The notes under the pieces are model-generated. The model made no database searches, was not told the DNA's origin, and saw only the letters and a program-made list of their open reading frames with translations. 64,000 nucleotides of DNA. Origin: JAJFFW01 sp038534195. Its GTDB lineage: Bacteria; Pseudomonadota; Alphaproteobacteria; Caulobacterales; Parvularculaceae. The DNA is taken from the NCBI GenBank assembly GCA_038534195.1, contig JBCAXE010000002.1, positions 62,001 to 126,000 on the forward strand, given 5' to 3'. The position numbers and the translations under genes are program-made. Shown piece after piece: positions 32,617 to 40,971 of this stretch (its first letter is position 1; each line of letters begins with the position of its first letter).

Positions 32617-33723
32617 TTACCGCAGCTTCAATGTCGCAAGACCAATCAGCGCAAGGATCACCGCAACGATCCAGAAGCGAATAACGATGGTCGATTCCTT
32701 CCAGCCGAGCTGTTCGAAATGGTGATGGATCGGCGCCATTCGAAACACGCGCTTGCCGAACAATTTGAACGAGGCGATCTGGATCATCACCGACAATCCT
32801 TCGAGCACGAAAAGTCCGCCAACGATCGCCAACACAATCTCATGTTTGGCGGCCACGGCAATTGACCCGATAGCGCCGCCGAGCGCGAGCGAGCCCGTAT
32901 CGCCCATGAAGATCGCCGCGGGCGGCGCATTGTACCATAAAAAGCCAAGCCCGGCCCCGATGATCGCCCCGCAAATAATGGCAAGCTCCCCGACGCCCGG
33001 CACGTAAATCACCTGAAGGTAATCGGCGAAGTCGGCGCGGCCGACGAGATAGGCGATCAACATATAAGTGGCCGCCGCGATCATTACCGGCACGGTTGCA
33101 AGACCGTCGAGGCCGTCAGTTAAGTTCACTGTGTTGGAGGCGCCGACGATCACGAAGGCAGCGAACGGCACAAACATGAAGCCGAGGGGAATTGCAAAAT
33201 TCTTGAAGAACGGCACCGGCACCGAACTCGCCATGCCGGGCGTTGCATCGGGCGCCGCGCCGAGCGTGCGCATACAGGCATAGCCCGCCACCAGCGCGAG
33301 CGCGAACTGGAAGATCAGTTTGAAACTGCCGATGACGCCGCTCGTATTCTGTTTGGTGACTTTCAGATAATCATCGATGAAGCCGAGCGCGCCGAAGCCG
33401 AGCGTGACGCCGATGACGATCCACACATAAGGATTGTCGAGGCGCGCCCAGAGAAACGTCGCGACGGTAAGCGATAACAGGATCAGGACCCCGCCCATGG
33501 TCGGCGTGCCTGCTTTTTCGATAATGTGACTTTGCGGCCCGTCATCACGGATCGGCTGACCGCGCCCCTGCTTGCGCCGCATCCAGCGGATCAGCGAGGG
33601 CCCGAGCAAAAAAGAGATAATCAACGCTGTCATCACCGCGCCGCCCGTCCTGAAGGTCAGGTAACGAAACACGTTGAAAAGCTGAAAATCCTCAGCCAAC
33701 GGCGTAAGTAAATGATAGAGCAT
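32617..33723 (-). CDS. mraY: Phospho-N-acetylmuramoyl-pentapeptide transferase MraY
   Basis: A 368-aa integral membrane transferase that makes lipid I from UDP-MurNAc-pentapeptide and undecaprenyl phosphate. Ten hydrophobic segments are visible. The aspartate-rich motifs are KAGTPTMGG, FIDDYLKV, NLTDGLDGLA and AIFMGDTGSLALGG, followed by PIHHHFEQLGWKE. All catalytic Asp residues are present. Confidence 0.97.
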   Translation of the reverse strand: MLYHLLTPLAEDFQLFNVFRYLTFRTGGAVMTALIISFLLGPSLIRWMRRKQGRGQPIRDDGPQSHIIEKAGTPTMGGVLILLSLTVATFLWARLDNPYVWIVIGVTLGFGALGFIDDYLKVTKQNTSGVIGSFKLIFQFALALVAGYACMRTLGAAPDATPGMASSVPVPFFKNFAIPLGFMFVPFAAFVIVGASNTVNLTDGLDGLATVPVMIAAATYMLIAYLVGRADFADYLQVIYVPGVGELAIICGAIIGAGLGFLWYNAPPAAIFMGDTGSLALGGAIGSIAVAAKHEIVLAIVGGLFVLEGLSVMIQIASFKLFGKRVFRMAPIHHHFEQLGWKESTIVIRFWIVAVILALIGLATLKLR

Positions 33724-33761
33724 AATATACAGGTCTTTTCTGAGTTATTATCCGGCGACAC

Positions 33762-35210
33762 TCACCCCGTTTTGCGCTTCTTTTCAAGGCTTGCACGCTC
33801 CAGCATGCCGATCAGCGCGCTGACGCCGGACGCGTTGGACCCCTTCACGAGAAGGACGTCGCCATCCTGCAACTCGCCCAGGATCGCCGACGCGACCGCG
33901 TCGAGCGTTTCGCCTGCGCCCGCGCGCATCGCCGCTGGCGCTGCATCATGGAGATGGCGCATGAAACCGCCTGAAACGTAGAGCCGATCGACCCCGGCGT
34001 CGATAAGATGGGGCGCGAGGTCTGCGTGAAATTTCGGCGCGTCCGGCCCTAATTCCAGCATGTCGCCGAGGAGCGCGATCCGGCGGCCGGTCCCGCGCGG
34101 GCGCGCCGCGCCGAGAAGCGCGATCGCCGCCGCCATCGAGGTGGGGTTGGCGTTGTAGCTCTCGTCGATCAGCGTAATCGACCCGTCGTCGATTGAAATT
34201 TCCTGGCGCGCGCCGCGCCCCGCCCCGGCGCCGTGATCTTTGAGCGCCCCGGCTGCTGCGTCCACATCGGCGCCCGCCGCCGCGCACGCCGCCAACACCG
34301 CTAGCGAATTGACCGCATGGTGCTTGCCCGGCGCGCCGAGCGCATAAGAAATTTCCCGGTCGAACAGCGCGGCGGTGATGCGCGCGCCGCCGGGTGATTC
34401 CTCGTAGGTGTTGAGCCGCACGTCGGCGTCGGCGCTTTCTCCGAAGGTGAGCAATTTTGAAATGCCGGCCTCTTCCGCGCGCTGGCGCAGGATCGGAAAA
34501 TGTTCATTGTCGATCGGGAGAACGGCCGCGCCGCCGCGCACCACGCCCGCGAAAATTTCCGCCTTCGCCTCAGCGATCATCTCCACGCTATCGAAGAATT
34601 CGAGATGCGCCGCCGCAACCGTGGTGATGATCGCCACATGCGGCGCAACCAATTGCGAAAGCGGCGTGATCTCGCCCGCATGGTTCATGCCGATTTCGAA
34701 GACACCATAGTCCGCGCGCATGGGCAACGCCGCAAGGGTCAGCGGCACGCCCCAGTGATTGTTGAAGCTTTTATCCGCCGCATGGACTTCCCCGCCGACC
34801 GCGAGCGCCGTGCGCAGCATTTCTTTGACGGTGGTTTTACCGACGCTGCCGGTGACGCCGATGCGTTTGCCGAAATTGCGCAGGCGCGCCGCCGCCGCCA
34901 GATCGCGCAGGCCTTCCAGCGTATCGTGCACGAGAAGCAGCGGCGCGCCGTCGGGCGCATCTTCCGGCGCGCGCGCCACGAGCGCCGCCGACGCGCCTTT
35001 GTCAAACGCGCTCTGCAGAAATTCGTGGCCGTCGCGGGCGTCCTTCAACGCCACAAAGAGCTCGCCCGGCTTGATCGTGCGGGTGTCGATCGAAACGCCG
35101 CTCGCGGCCCATTCCTCCGCAAACCAACGATCCGGATCGCCGCCGCGCGCGCACAAAGCGCCACCCGTGGCGGCGGCGGCCTCATAAGCGGTCCATAAAC
35201 CTTCGCTCAT
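33762..35210 (-). CDS. murF: UDP-MurNAc-tripeptide--D-Ala-D-Ala ligase MurF
   Basis: A 482-aa Mur ligase that adds the dipeptide made by Ddl. It has an N-terminal substrate domain (WFAEEWAASGVSIDTRTIKPGELF), the P-loop VTGSVGKTTVKEML, NNHWGVPLTL and DESYNANPTSM. The ATG at 35210, with a GGAAGGAG Shine-Dalgarno, is chosen over an extension to 35270 that would overlap murE. It lies 25 bp after murE. Confidence 0.95.
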   Translation of the reverse strand: MSEGLWTAYEAAAATGGALCARGGDPDRWFAEEWAASGVSIDTRTIKPGELFVALKDARDGHEFLQSAFDKGASAALVARAPEDAPDGAPLLLVHDTLEGLRDLAAAARLRNFGKRIGVTGSVGKTTVKEMLRTALAVGGEVHAADKSFNNHWGVPLTLAALPMRADYGVFEIGMNHAGEITPLSQLVAPHVAIITTVAAAHLEFFDSVEMIAEAKAEIFAGVVRGGAAVLPIDNEHFPILRQRAEEAGISKLLTFGESADADVRLNTYEESPGGARITAALFDREISYALGAPGKHHAVNSLAVLAACAAAGADVDAAAGALKDHGAGAGRGARQEISIDDGSITLIDESYNANPTSMAAAIALLGAARPRGTGRRIALLGDMLELGPDAPKFHADLAPHLIDAGVDRLYVSGGFMRHLHDAAPAAMRAGAGETLDAVASAILGELQDGDVLLVKGSNASGVSALIGMLERASLEKKRKTG

Positions 35211-35235
35211 CGCTTCTACTCCTTCCATACCCCGC

Positions 35236-36657
35236 CTAAGAGAGACGACCCGCCGCCTCGCGCGCAACATCCCCGTCGTTAAACGCCAGCGTTTTGTCCC
35301 CGATGATTTGTCCTGTCTCGTGGCCCTTGCCGGCGATCAACAGAACGTCGCCTGCGGCGACCATCGCAACCCCATGCGCAATGGCCTCCGCACGATCTCC
35401 AATTTCAACGGCGCCCGGCGCGCCGCGCAGAACGGCGGCGCGGATCGCCGCCGGGTTCTCGTGGCGCGGATTATCGTCTGTCACGATCACTGTATCCGCC
35501 GTCGTCGCGGCTTGGCCCATGAGCGGGCGCTTTTCCTTGTCGCGGTCGCCGCCAGCGCCGATGATGACGATCAGGCGCCCATCCGTATGCGGTTTAATCG
35601 CTTTGATCGCCGTCGCCACAGCGTCGGGCGTATGGGCGTAATCCACGTATATCGCCCCGCCGCGCGCCTCGGCGACGCGTTCCATGCGGCCGGGCGCGCC
35701 TTCAAGATTGCCCAGCGCCGGCAGCACGCGATCCGCCGGCTCGCCGCTCGCCATCACAATCGCCGCAGCGAGAAGCGCGTTTTCCGCCTGAAACGCGCCG
35801 ATCAATGGCAAATCCGCCTCGAAGTTCGCGCCGCCTGAATGGATGCGAAGCCGTAACCCGTCCGGCGTCGGCGCGCAGGTTGTCAATCGAAGATCAACGC
35901 CCGCGGCGCCGCTTGTTATCGTGCGCACGCCCCTCGCCTCGGCGCACGCGGCGACGTCGCTCGCGCCTTCTCCGTCGGCATTGATAACGGCGACGCCATC
36001 AGCGGCCAGCAAATCTGTAAACAGACGTTTTTTTGCTGAGAAATAATCGTCGTATGTGTCGTGGAAATCCAGATGGTCCTGGGTGAGGTTCGTGAACGCC
36101 GCCACTGAAAAGCGCACGCCGTCCGCCCGGTGTTGCGCCAGCGCGTGGCTGGAGACTTCCATGGCGAGGTGCGTCACGCCCGCCTCCTCCATTGCAGAGA
36201 GCGTTTGGTGAAGCTCGATGGGCTCAGGCGTCGTATGCCGTAAGGTTTTGGCGTAGCCCGGCGCCTCAGCGCCAAGCGTGCCGAGGCTCCCAGCGTTTTC
36301 GCCAAGACGCCGCCAGAGCTGCGCCGCGAAACGGGCTGTCGACGTCTTGCCGTTCGTGCCGGTGACGCCAGCGATCATGCGCGGCTGGCCGGCGTAGAAG
36401 TGCGCCGCCATATGGGCGAGCCGGCGGCGCGGTTGATCATCATGAACGGTCGGGACGGAGGCGCGCACCGACGGCGGGGCCAAAACCGCGGCCGCGCCGT
36501 TTTTGATCGCCTGATCCACAAAGTCCGCCCCATCGACTTGCGCGCCGGGTAACGCGGCGAAGAGAAAGCCGTCGCGCACCGCCCGGCTGTCTACCGCCAG
36601 TCCGGAAATCTCCGGGTCCGGATCATGAGACTGACCGGTCAGACGCGAGAGTTTCAT
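35236..36657 (-). CDS. murE: UDP-MurNAc-L-Ala-D-Glu--meso-diaminopimelate ligase MurE
   Basis: A 473-aa Mur ligase adding the third stem residue. The P-loop is VTGTNGKTSTARF, the carbamylated-Lys region is in the central domain, and the C-terminal TDDNPRHENPAAI contains the DNPR motif specific for meso-diaminopimelate, so the wall should be A1-gamma type. Its ATG overlaps ftsI by four bases. Confidence 0.96.
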   Translation of the reverse strand: MKLSRLTGQSHDPDPEISGLAVDSRAVRDGFLFAALPGAQVDGADFVDQAIKNGAAAVLAPPSVRASVPTVHDDQPRRRLAHMAAHFYAGQPRMIAGVTGTNGKTSTARFAAQLWRRLGENAGSLGTLGAEAPGYAKTLRHTTPEPIELHQTLSAMEEAGVTHLAMEVSSHALAQHRADGVRFSVAAFTNLTQDHLDFHDTYDDYFSAKKRLFTDLLAADGVAVINADGEGASDVAACAEARGVRTITSGAAGVDLRLTTCAPTPDGLRLRIHSGGANFEADLPLIGAFQAENALLAAAIVMASGEPADRVLPALGNLEGAPGRMERVAEARGGAIYVDYAHTPDAVATAIKAIKPHTDGRLIVIIGAGGDRDKEKRPLMGQAATTADTVIVTDDNPRHENPAAIRAAVLRGAPGAVEIGDRAEAIAHGVAMVAAGDVLLIAGKGHETGQIIGDKTLAFNDGDVAREAAGRLS

Positions 36658-38414
36658 CGTGCGCCGTCCATCGCCGCGCCGGCGCCGTGCTTGTCGCCGG
36701 CTTGCGTTACCTGTTGCGGTTCAAAAAAGGCGGCCAGCGCTTCGTTTTCGCTCACCGCCATAACGCCGAGGATTGGCGCCAGCCGTTCGACCGTGCGCGC
36801 AAATGTGGGCGCAGCGTTCCACCCGGCGGTGGCGTACCCCATGGTCTCTTTAATCACTTGCGGCTCGTCGAGCGAAACCAACACCGCGTATCGCGGCGCA
36901 TATCCCGGAAACGCGCCGACAAAGCTCGCAATCCGCGTTGAGCGATCATAGCCGCCGCGCACCGGCTTGTCGGCGGTCGCCGTCTTGCCGATGGGAAAAT
37001 AGCCCTCCACATCGGCGAAGCTCGCCGTGCCGTTCGTCAGAACGCGGCGCAAGATCCGGCGCATGACAGCGCTTGTCTCGGGAGAGAAAACCTGCGCGCC
37101 GTCCCGGGCGGCGTCGACTTTCAGGAATGTGGGCGGCCGATACGCGCCGCCATTCACCACGGCGCAAAACGCGCTGAGGAGATGCAAGGGCGTCACCGAT
37201 ATGCCGTGCCCATAGGAAACCGTCGCCGCTTCAACCGGCCCCCATTGCCACGGCAGGTCCGGCGATCTGTTCTCCGGCAGTTCAATCGCCAGCGGATCAA
37301 ATAAGCCGAGCGCTTCCAGATACATTTTCTGGGAGGCGACGCCGAGATCTTCGGCCACCTGCACGATGCCGATATTGGAGGAGTGCTGAACAACTTCAGA
37401 CAAAGTCAGGACCCGGTTCTCGCCGTGGAAATCATGAATGGTGCGATCGGCCACCATGTAATTGCCGCGCGCGTCATAGGTGGCGCCCTCGCGGGTGACG
37501 CCGGCCTCAAGCGCCGCCGCCGCCGTGATCGCCTTGAACGCCGAGCCAAGCTCATAACGGTCATAAGTGGCGCGATTGCGACGCCAATCGGCTTCGACGG
37601 CGCCCGGCGCGTTGGGGTCAAAATCGGGCAGGCTCGCCAGCGCGATCACCTCTCCCGTGGTCACATCCATGACGCCAGCCCAACCGGCTTTGGCGTGAAA
37701 CTTCTTGATCGCCGCATCAAGCTCGCGCTCAAGGGCTTGCTGCGCGCGCACGTCAATGGAGGTCACCAGCGGCGCCGCGGCGCCCGTTTGATCAAGGTAG
37801 GCTTCGAGCCCCATGACGCCGCCCTTGCCGGGCTCAGTGTGGCCGACAATGTGCGCCGCCAAATCCCCTTGCGGATAATAGCGCTTCGCGCGCGGGCTAA
37901 AGCGCACGCCGGGCAATCCAAGATTAAAGACCGCGTCCTGCTGCGCCGGCGTCAGACTTGGCGATACTTCCACATAGCGCCCATTTTCAAGCTTTGCGCG
38001 CAACGCCTCCGCGTCGATGTCGCTGAGAATTTCGCCGAGCCGCGCCGACGTCTCGTGCGCGTCCCAAACCTCGGCGCCGGCTACCTCAAGAGCGATCACG
38101 GGCAGGTTAGTGGCGAAGATTTTGCCGTTCCGGTCAAGCATATCCGGACGCAGACGGTCTTGCGCATCGGCAAAAGCCGGCGCGCTGGCGGCGCCCGGCG
38201 ATCCGCCAAGCGCGATATAGCTGACGCGCGCGCCGAGCGTTAAAAAGGCCGCAAAGAAAACGACGGCGCACATGCCGATGCGTTTGCGCGAGCGCTGCGC
38301 CAGCCGGGCGCGCGATCCGGCGACGGTCAAATGCGCGCTCGTGACCGGCTGCGCGAGCGGGCTCTCTTCAATCACATAAGCCTTGGCTTTGTTCTTCGAA
38401 AAAAAGAGGCCCAT
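36654..38414 (-). CDS. ftsI: Division transpeptidase FtsI (PBP3)
   Basis: A 586-aa class B penicillin-binding protein. A cytoplasmic tail leads into one transmembrane helix (RIGMCAVVFFAAFLTLGARV), a PBP dimerisation domain, then the transpeptidase domain. The active Ser291 is in SAFK (291-294) and SSN is at 345-347. The third motif, normally KTGT, reads KTAT here (477-480), encoded by an unambiguous GCG at the Gly position. Otherwise the domain is full length and intact. It is an essential septal cross-linking enzyme acting with FtsW. Confidence 0.95.
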   Translation of the reverse strand: MGLFFSKNKAKAYVIEESPLAQPVTSAHLTVAGSRARLAQRSRKRIGMCAVVFFAAFLTLGARVSYIALGGSPGAASAPAFADAQDRLRPDMLDRNGKIFATNLPVIALEVAGAEVWDAHETSARLGEILSDIDAEALRAKLENGRYVEVSPSLTPAQQDAVFNLGLPGVRFSPRAKRYYPQGDLAAHIVGHTEPGKGGVMGLEAYLDQTGAAAPLVTSIDVRAQQALERELDAAIKKFHAKAGWAGVMDVTTGEVIALASLPDFDPNAPGAVEADWRRNRATYDRYELGSAFKAITAAAALEAGVTREGATYDARGNYMVADRTIHDFHGENRVLTLSEVVQHSSNIGIVQVAEDLGVASQKMYLEALGLFDPLAIELPENRSPDLPWQWGPVEAATVSYGHGISVTPLHLLSAFCAVVNGGAYRPPTFLKVDAARDGAQVFSPETSAVMRRILRRVLTNGTASFADVEGYFPIGKTATADKPVRGGYDRSTRIASFVGAFPGYAPRYAVLVSLDEPQVIKETMGYATAGWNAAPTFARTVERLAPILGVMAVSENEALAAFFEPQQVTQAGDKHGAGAAMDGAR

Positions 38415-38436
38415 GACGCGCGTGTCCTTTCACGGA

Positions 38437-38805
38437 TTATTGGGAAACGGCGCCGTCCGCCATGGCGATCGCGTGCAGGATCGTATCGACGCTTTCAGGT
38501 TTCTTCGGCGTTTCCAGCGACGGCGCGCCGAACGCCACGGCGAAATCGTCTGCGGTCATGAGCTGCGCGCCGGTGAGCGGTTTCAGCGCCGTCGCTTTGT
38601 CGGCGATATCAGCGAGCCGCTCAGGGCCTTCGAGATACGCCACTTCCGCCCGCAACATCTGAATTTCCGCAACCTCCCGCGCCTTGGCCGCTTCCAGCGA
38701 CTTCAACTCTTCGCGCGCCTGTTTGACACGCACCTCAGCCTGATAGCGCCCGGCTGCAGCGGCGGCGAGAATAAGACACAGAAAAATCATTGTTATACGG
38801 ATCAT
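38437..38805 (-). CDS. ftsL: Cell division protein FtsL
   Basis: A 122-aa bitopic protein: a short N-terminus, one transmembrane helix (ITMIFLCLILAAAAAGRY), then a coiled-coil segment (VRVKQAREELKSLEAAKAREVAEIQMLRAEVAYL) and a region containing PERLADIADK typical of alphaproteobacterial FtsL. It is identified mainly by its position between rsmH and ftsI together with this topology. It recruits FtsW/FtsI through FtsQLB. Confidence 0.85.
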   Translation of the reverse strand: MIRITMIFLCLILAAAAAGRYQAEVRVKQAREELKSLEAAKAREVAEIQMLRAEVAYLEGPERLADIADKATALKPLTGAQLMTADDFAVAFGAPSLETPKKPESVDTILHAIAMADGAVSQ

Positions 38806-38808
38806 TGA

Positions 38809-39819
38809 CTAATTACTCCATTGATGAAGGGCTTTTGAAAGCGACAGGGGACGCGGCGCGAAGGCGGCGTCGTCTTCTCGAAAGGGCGCGTCGGTGCGCA
38901 CGCCCGCGCGCAATTTCGCCGAGCGCGCGCGCGGATTTGCGCTGACTTCCTCGGCGCCGGGCGCTTGCGCTTTGGCGAAGAGATGACGGAACGTCGCCGC
39001 CATATCCGGCGCCGGCGGCGCATGGCGTGACGGCGCATTGCCCGCGCCGCCGCACCGGTCGGCGAAAAACCTTTTCACAATCCGGTCTTCCAGCGAATGA
39101 AACGTCACGACCACCAGCCGCCCGGCGGGGGCCAGAAGCTTTTCGGCCGCTAATAAAACGCGCGCCAATTGACCGAGCTCATCATTGACGAAAATGCGCA
39201 GGGCCTGAAAGACGCGCGTCGCCGGATGAATCTTGTCCTGCGGACGGGCCGGCGCTGCGGCGGCGATAATATCGGCGAGACGGCCTGTCGTCAGGATCGG
39301 CGCTTCATCGCGCGCTTCGACGATCGCGCGCGCGATGCGTTTGGCGTTCTTTTCTTCGCCGTACACCTTGAAGATTGCGGACAAATCGCTCGCTTCGCCC
39401 ACGTTCACCACATCGCCTGCATCAGGCTTACCTTGGTCCATCCGCATAGAGAGCGGTCCGTCATGGCGGAAAGAAAATCCCCGCTGCGCCTCGTCAAGCT
39501 GCATGGAGGAAACGCCGAGATCGAGAACGATCCCGTGGATGGCCGCCTCCCCCGCCTCTTTCATGCCCTCTTCAATTTCGGCGAAGGGGCGCTGAACAAG
39601 CGTGAGACGCGGGCCATAGGCCGGCGCCCAGGCGAGCGCGCGTTCAATGGCCGTGGGATCGCGATCAAATCCGTATACTTTGCAATTGGCGGAACCAAGG
39701 ATGGCGCGCGTGTAACCGCCGCCGCCGAAAGTACCGTCCACATAAACGCCTTTGTTGATCGGCGCGAGCGCGGCGACGGCTTCTTCTTCCATGACGGGGG
39801 CGTGCGCAGCGAACGTCAT
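38809..39819 (-). CDS. rsmH: 16S rRNA (cytosine-1402-N4)-methyltransferase RsmH (MraW)
   Basis: A 336-aa SAM-dependent rRNA methyltransferase. Motifs are HAPVMEEEAVAAL, YVDGTFGGGGYTRAIL, GIVLDLGVSSMQLD, ERGFSFR-like QRGFSFRHDGPLSMRMD and VVTFHSLEDRIVKRFF. The ATG at 39819 overlaps the mraZ stop in an ATGA; the longer open frame to 39957 reads through mraZ and lacks family similarity. First enzyme gene of the dcw cluster after mraZ. Confidence 0.96.
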   Translation of the reverse strand: MTFAAHAPVMEEEAVAALAPINKGVYVDGTFGGGGYTRAILGSANCKVYGFDRDPTAIERALAWAPAYGPRLTLVQRPFAEIEEGMKEAGEAAIHGIVLDLGVSSMQLDEAQRGFSFRHDGPLSMRMDQGKPDAGDVVNVGEASDLSAIFKVYGEEKNAKRIARAIVEARDEAPILTTGRLADIIAAAAPARPQDKIHPATRVFQALRIFVNDELGQLARVLLAAEKLLAPAGRLVVVTFHSLEDRIVKRFFADRCGGAGNAPSRHAPPAPDMAATFRHLFAKAQAPGAEEVSANPRARSAKLRAGVRTDAPFREDDAAFAPRPLSLSKALHQWSN

Positions 39820-40301
39820 TCCGCGGCCTCCGCCGGCGCCGGACGGGCCTTGGTTGAAAACCGCGCTTCCTTGGCGCGTTTTGCAGCTTGCGCGAAACGT
39901 TCTTCGATGTCCGCGACATTCCAGATTTGGAAATAATCGCCGCGCCCCACAAAGCACGCCTCGCCGTCGAGGTTCGCGTGCTCCACAAAAACTTTCGGCA
40001 GGATTGTGCGTCCGTCCTTGTCGAGCGGCAATTTGCGCGCGCGGCCCATCAACGCGATTTCCATGGCGTCGCGATCGGGGTCGTAAGGGTCGAAACTGTC
40101 GATGCGCGCTTGCAGCCGGGCGAGGAGATCAAGCCCGCCGCAATCGAGAAACGGCCCCGTAAGCGACGGCACGCACACGAAACCGCTGAAAGCATCGAGA
40201 TCGAGCGCCTTGCGGAATTCCGCCGGCGCCGCGATCCGGCCCTTCGCATCGATTTTGTTGGTGTGGGACCCCAGAAAAAGGGCCTCCGCCGACCGCAACA
40301 T
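39816..40301 (-). CDS. mraZ: Transcriptional regulator MraZ
   Basis: A 161-aa protein with two AbrB-like swapped-hairpin repeats: FLGSHTNKIDAKGRIAAPAEFR in the first half and ARKLPLDKDGRTILPKVFVEHA in the second. MraZ usually represses its own dcw operon. The ATG at 40301 gives the normal family length and start; the upstream in-frame extension to 40511 is leader sequence. Leads the whole division operon. Confidence 0.94.
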   Translation of the reverse strand: MLRSAEALFLGSHTNKIDAKGRIAAPAEFRKALDLDAFSGFVCVPSLTGPFLDCGGLDLLARLQARIDSFDPYDPDRDAMEIALMGRARKLPLDKDGRTILPKVFVEHANLDGEACFVGRGDYFQIWNVADIEERFAQAAKRAKEARFSTKARPAPAEAAE

Positions 40302-40545
40302 GAATTCGCCCTCACTCGCCGCCCCGTATCGCAGGATGGTCGCCGCATGGGCGCGCCGCCTGCTGGAACGGAAAATTCCTCCAAATTTCGGGATATCATG
40401 GGTAAAGCCGGGACGCAAAGAGATTCTTGCCCCCGCGCCCGACTCTGTGCGGGCGTTTTTGGGACAGAAACGGATCGTCCGCGCCCGCTCCGCCGCCAGT
40501 GGGCGCGCCAAGTCTTAATAAAGCCTTAAAATCAGAGGGTTGGCG
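40302..40545 (-). promoter_or_regulatory. Leader and promoter region of the dcw operon
   Basis: These 244 bp between fliJ and mraZ hold no supported gene. A perfect CtrA-type box lies at its distal end (40515-40529). A TTGCGT-17-TATCCC pair can be read on the minus strand near 40390-40425, but it is too weak to call a promoter. Clear GTGGG-type MraZ repeats were not seen. Confidence 0.4.
40515..40529. promoter_or_regulatory. CtrA-type box upstream of mraZ
   Basis: TTAATAAAGCCTTAA is a perfect TTAA-N7-TTAA match, 214 bp upstream of the mraZ ATG and 17 bp past the fliJ stop. The position fits cell-cycle control of the dcw operon. Binding is inferred. Confidence 0.5.
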
Positions 40546-40971
40546 CTAACGGCCCATGCGCGCGAAAATATCCTGCGCCGCGGCGGCTTCTTTTTGCGCC
40601 GCCTTTTTTTTCGCCTCCGCCTGAAATCGATCGAGCAAATGCTCGAGCTTCTGCCGCTCCTGATGCGCGGTTTGCACCAAGCTGCGAGCTTCGTCGATTT
40701 CTGCCGCCAGGGTCTCCATGGTGGCGAGGAGCGCTGACTTCTTTGCGTCCATGCCGGCGGAAAAACCCTGCATCGCCGCCAGATCCGGCTGCGCTTGTTG
40801 CGCCATCTTCAGCTCTTCCTGGCGGACCGATTGCGCCAGCCAGTCGAGAGACGCATGGGCGGACGCGTGGGCCGCTTGCAGGTCGGCGAGCCGGCTCTGT
40901 CGCTGATCGAGATCCTGTTTGTTCAGCCGCAAAAGCTTGTGGAGATTGTGTTCGTCCCGCTGCGTTGTCAT
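40546..40971 (-). CDS. fliJ: Flagellar export chaperone/stalk protein FliJ
   Basis: A 141-aa, almost entirely coiled-coil protein rich in Gln, Ala, Glu and Lys (LHKLLRLNKQDLDQRQSRLADL and DRFQAEAKKKAAQKEAAAAQ). Sequence alone is weak evidence, but its ATG overlaps the fliI stop by four bases and its size matches FliJ, the stalk that stimulates the FliI ATPase. Confidence 0.82.
   Translation of the reverse strand: MTTQRDEHNLHKLLRLNKQDLDQRQSRLADLQAAHASAHASLDWLAQSVRQEELKMAQQAQPDLAAMQGFSAGMDAKKSALLATMETLAAEIDEARSLVQTAHQERQKLEHLLDRFQAEAKKKAAQKEAAAAQDIFARMGR

Noticed and set aside
40390..40430. GGGTAAAGCC-GGGACGCAAAG on the plus strand, resembling the c-di-GMP (GEMM-I) riboswitch core
   Set aside because: The P1b hairpin and GCCTCCGG-type continuation are missing, and no plus-strand gene follows; it is also antisense to the mraZ leader. 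Chance similarity.
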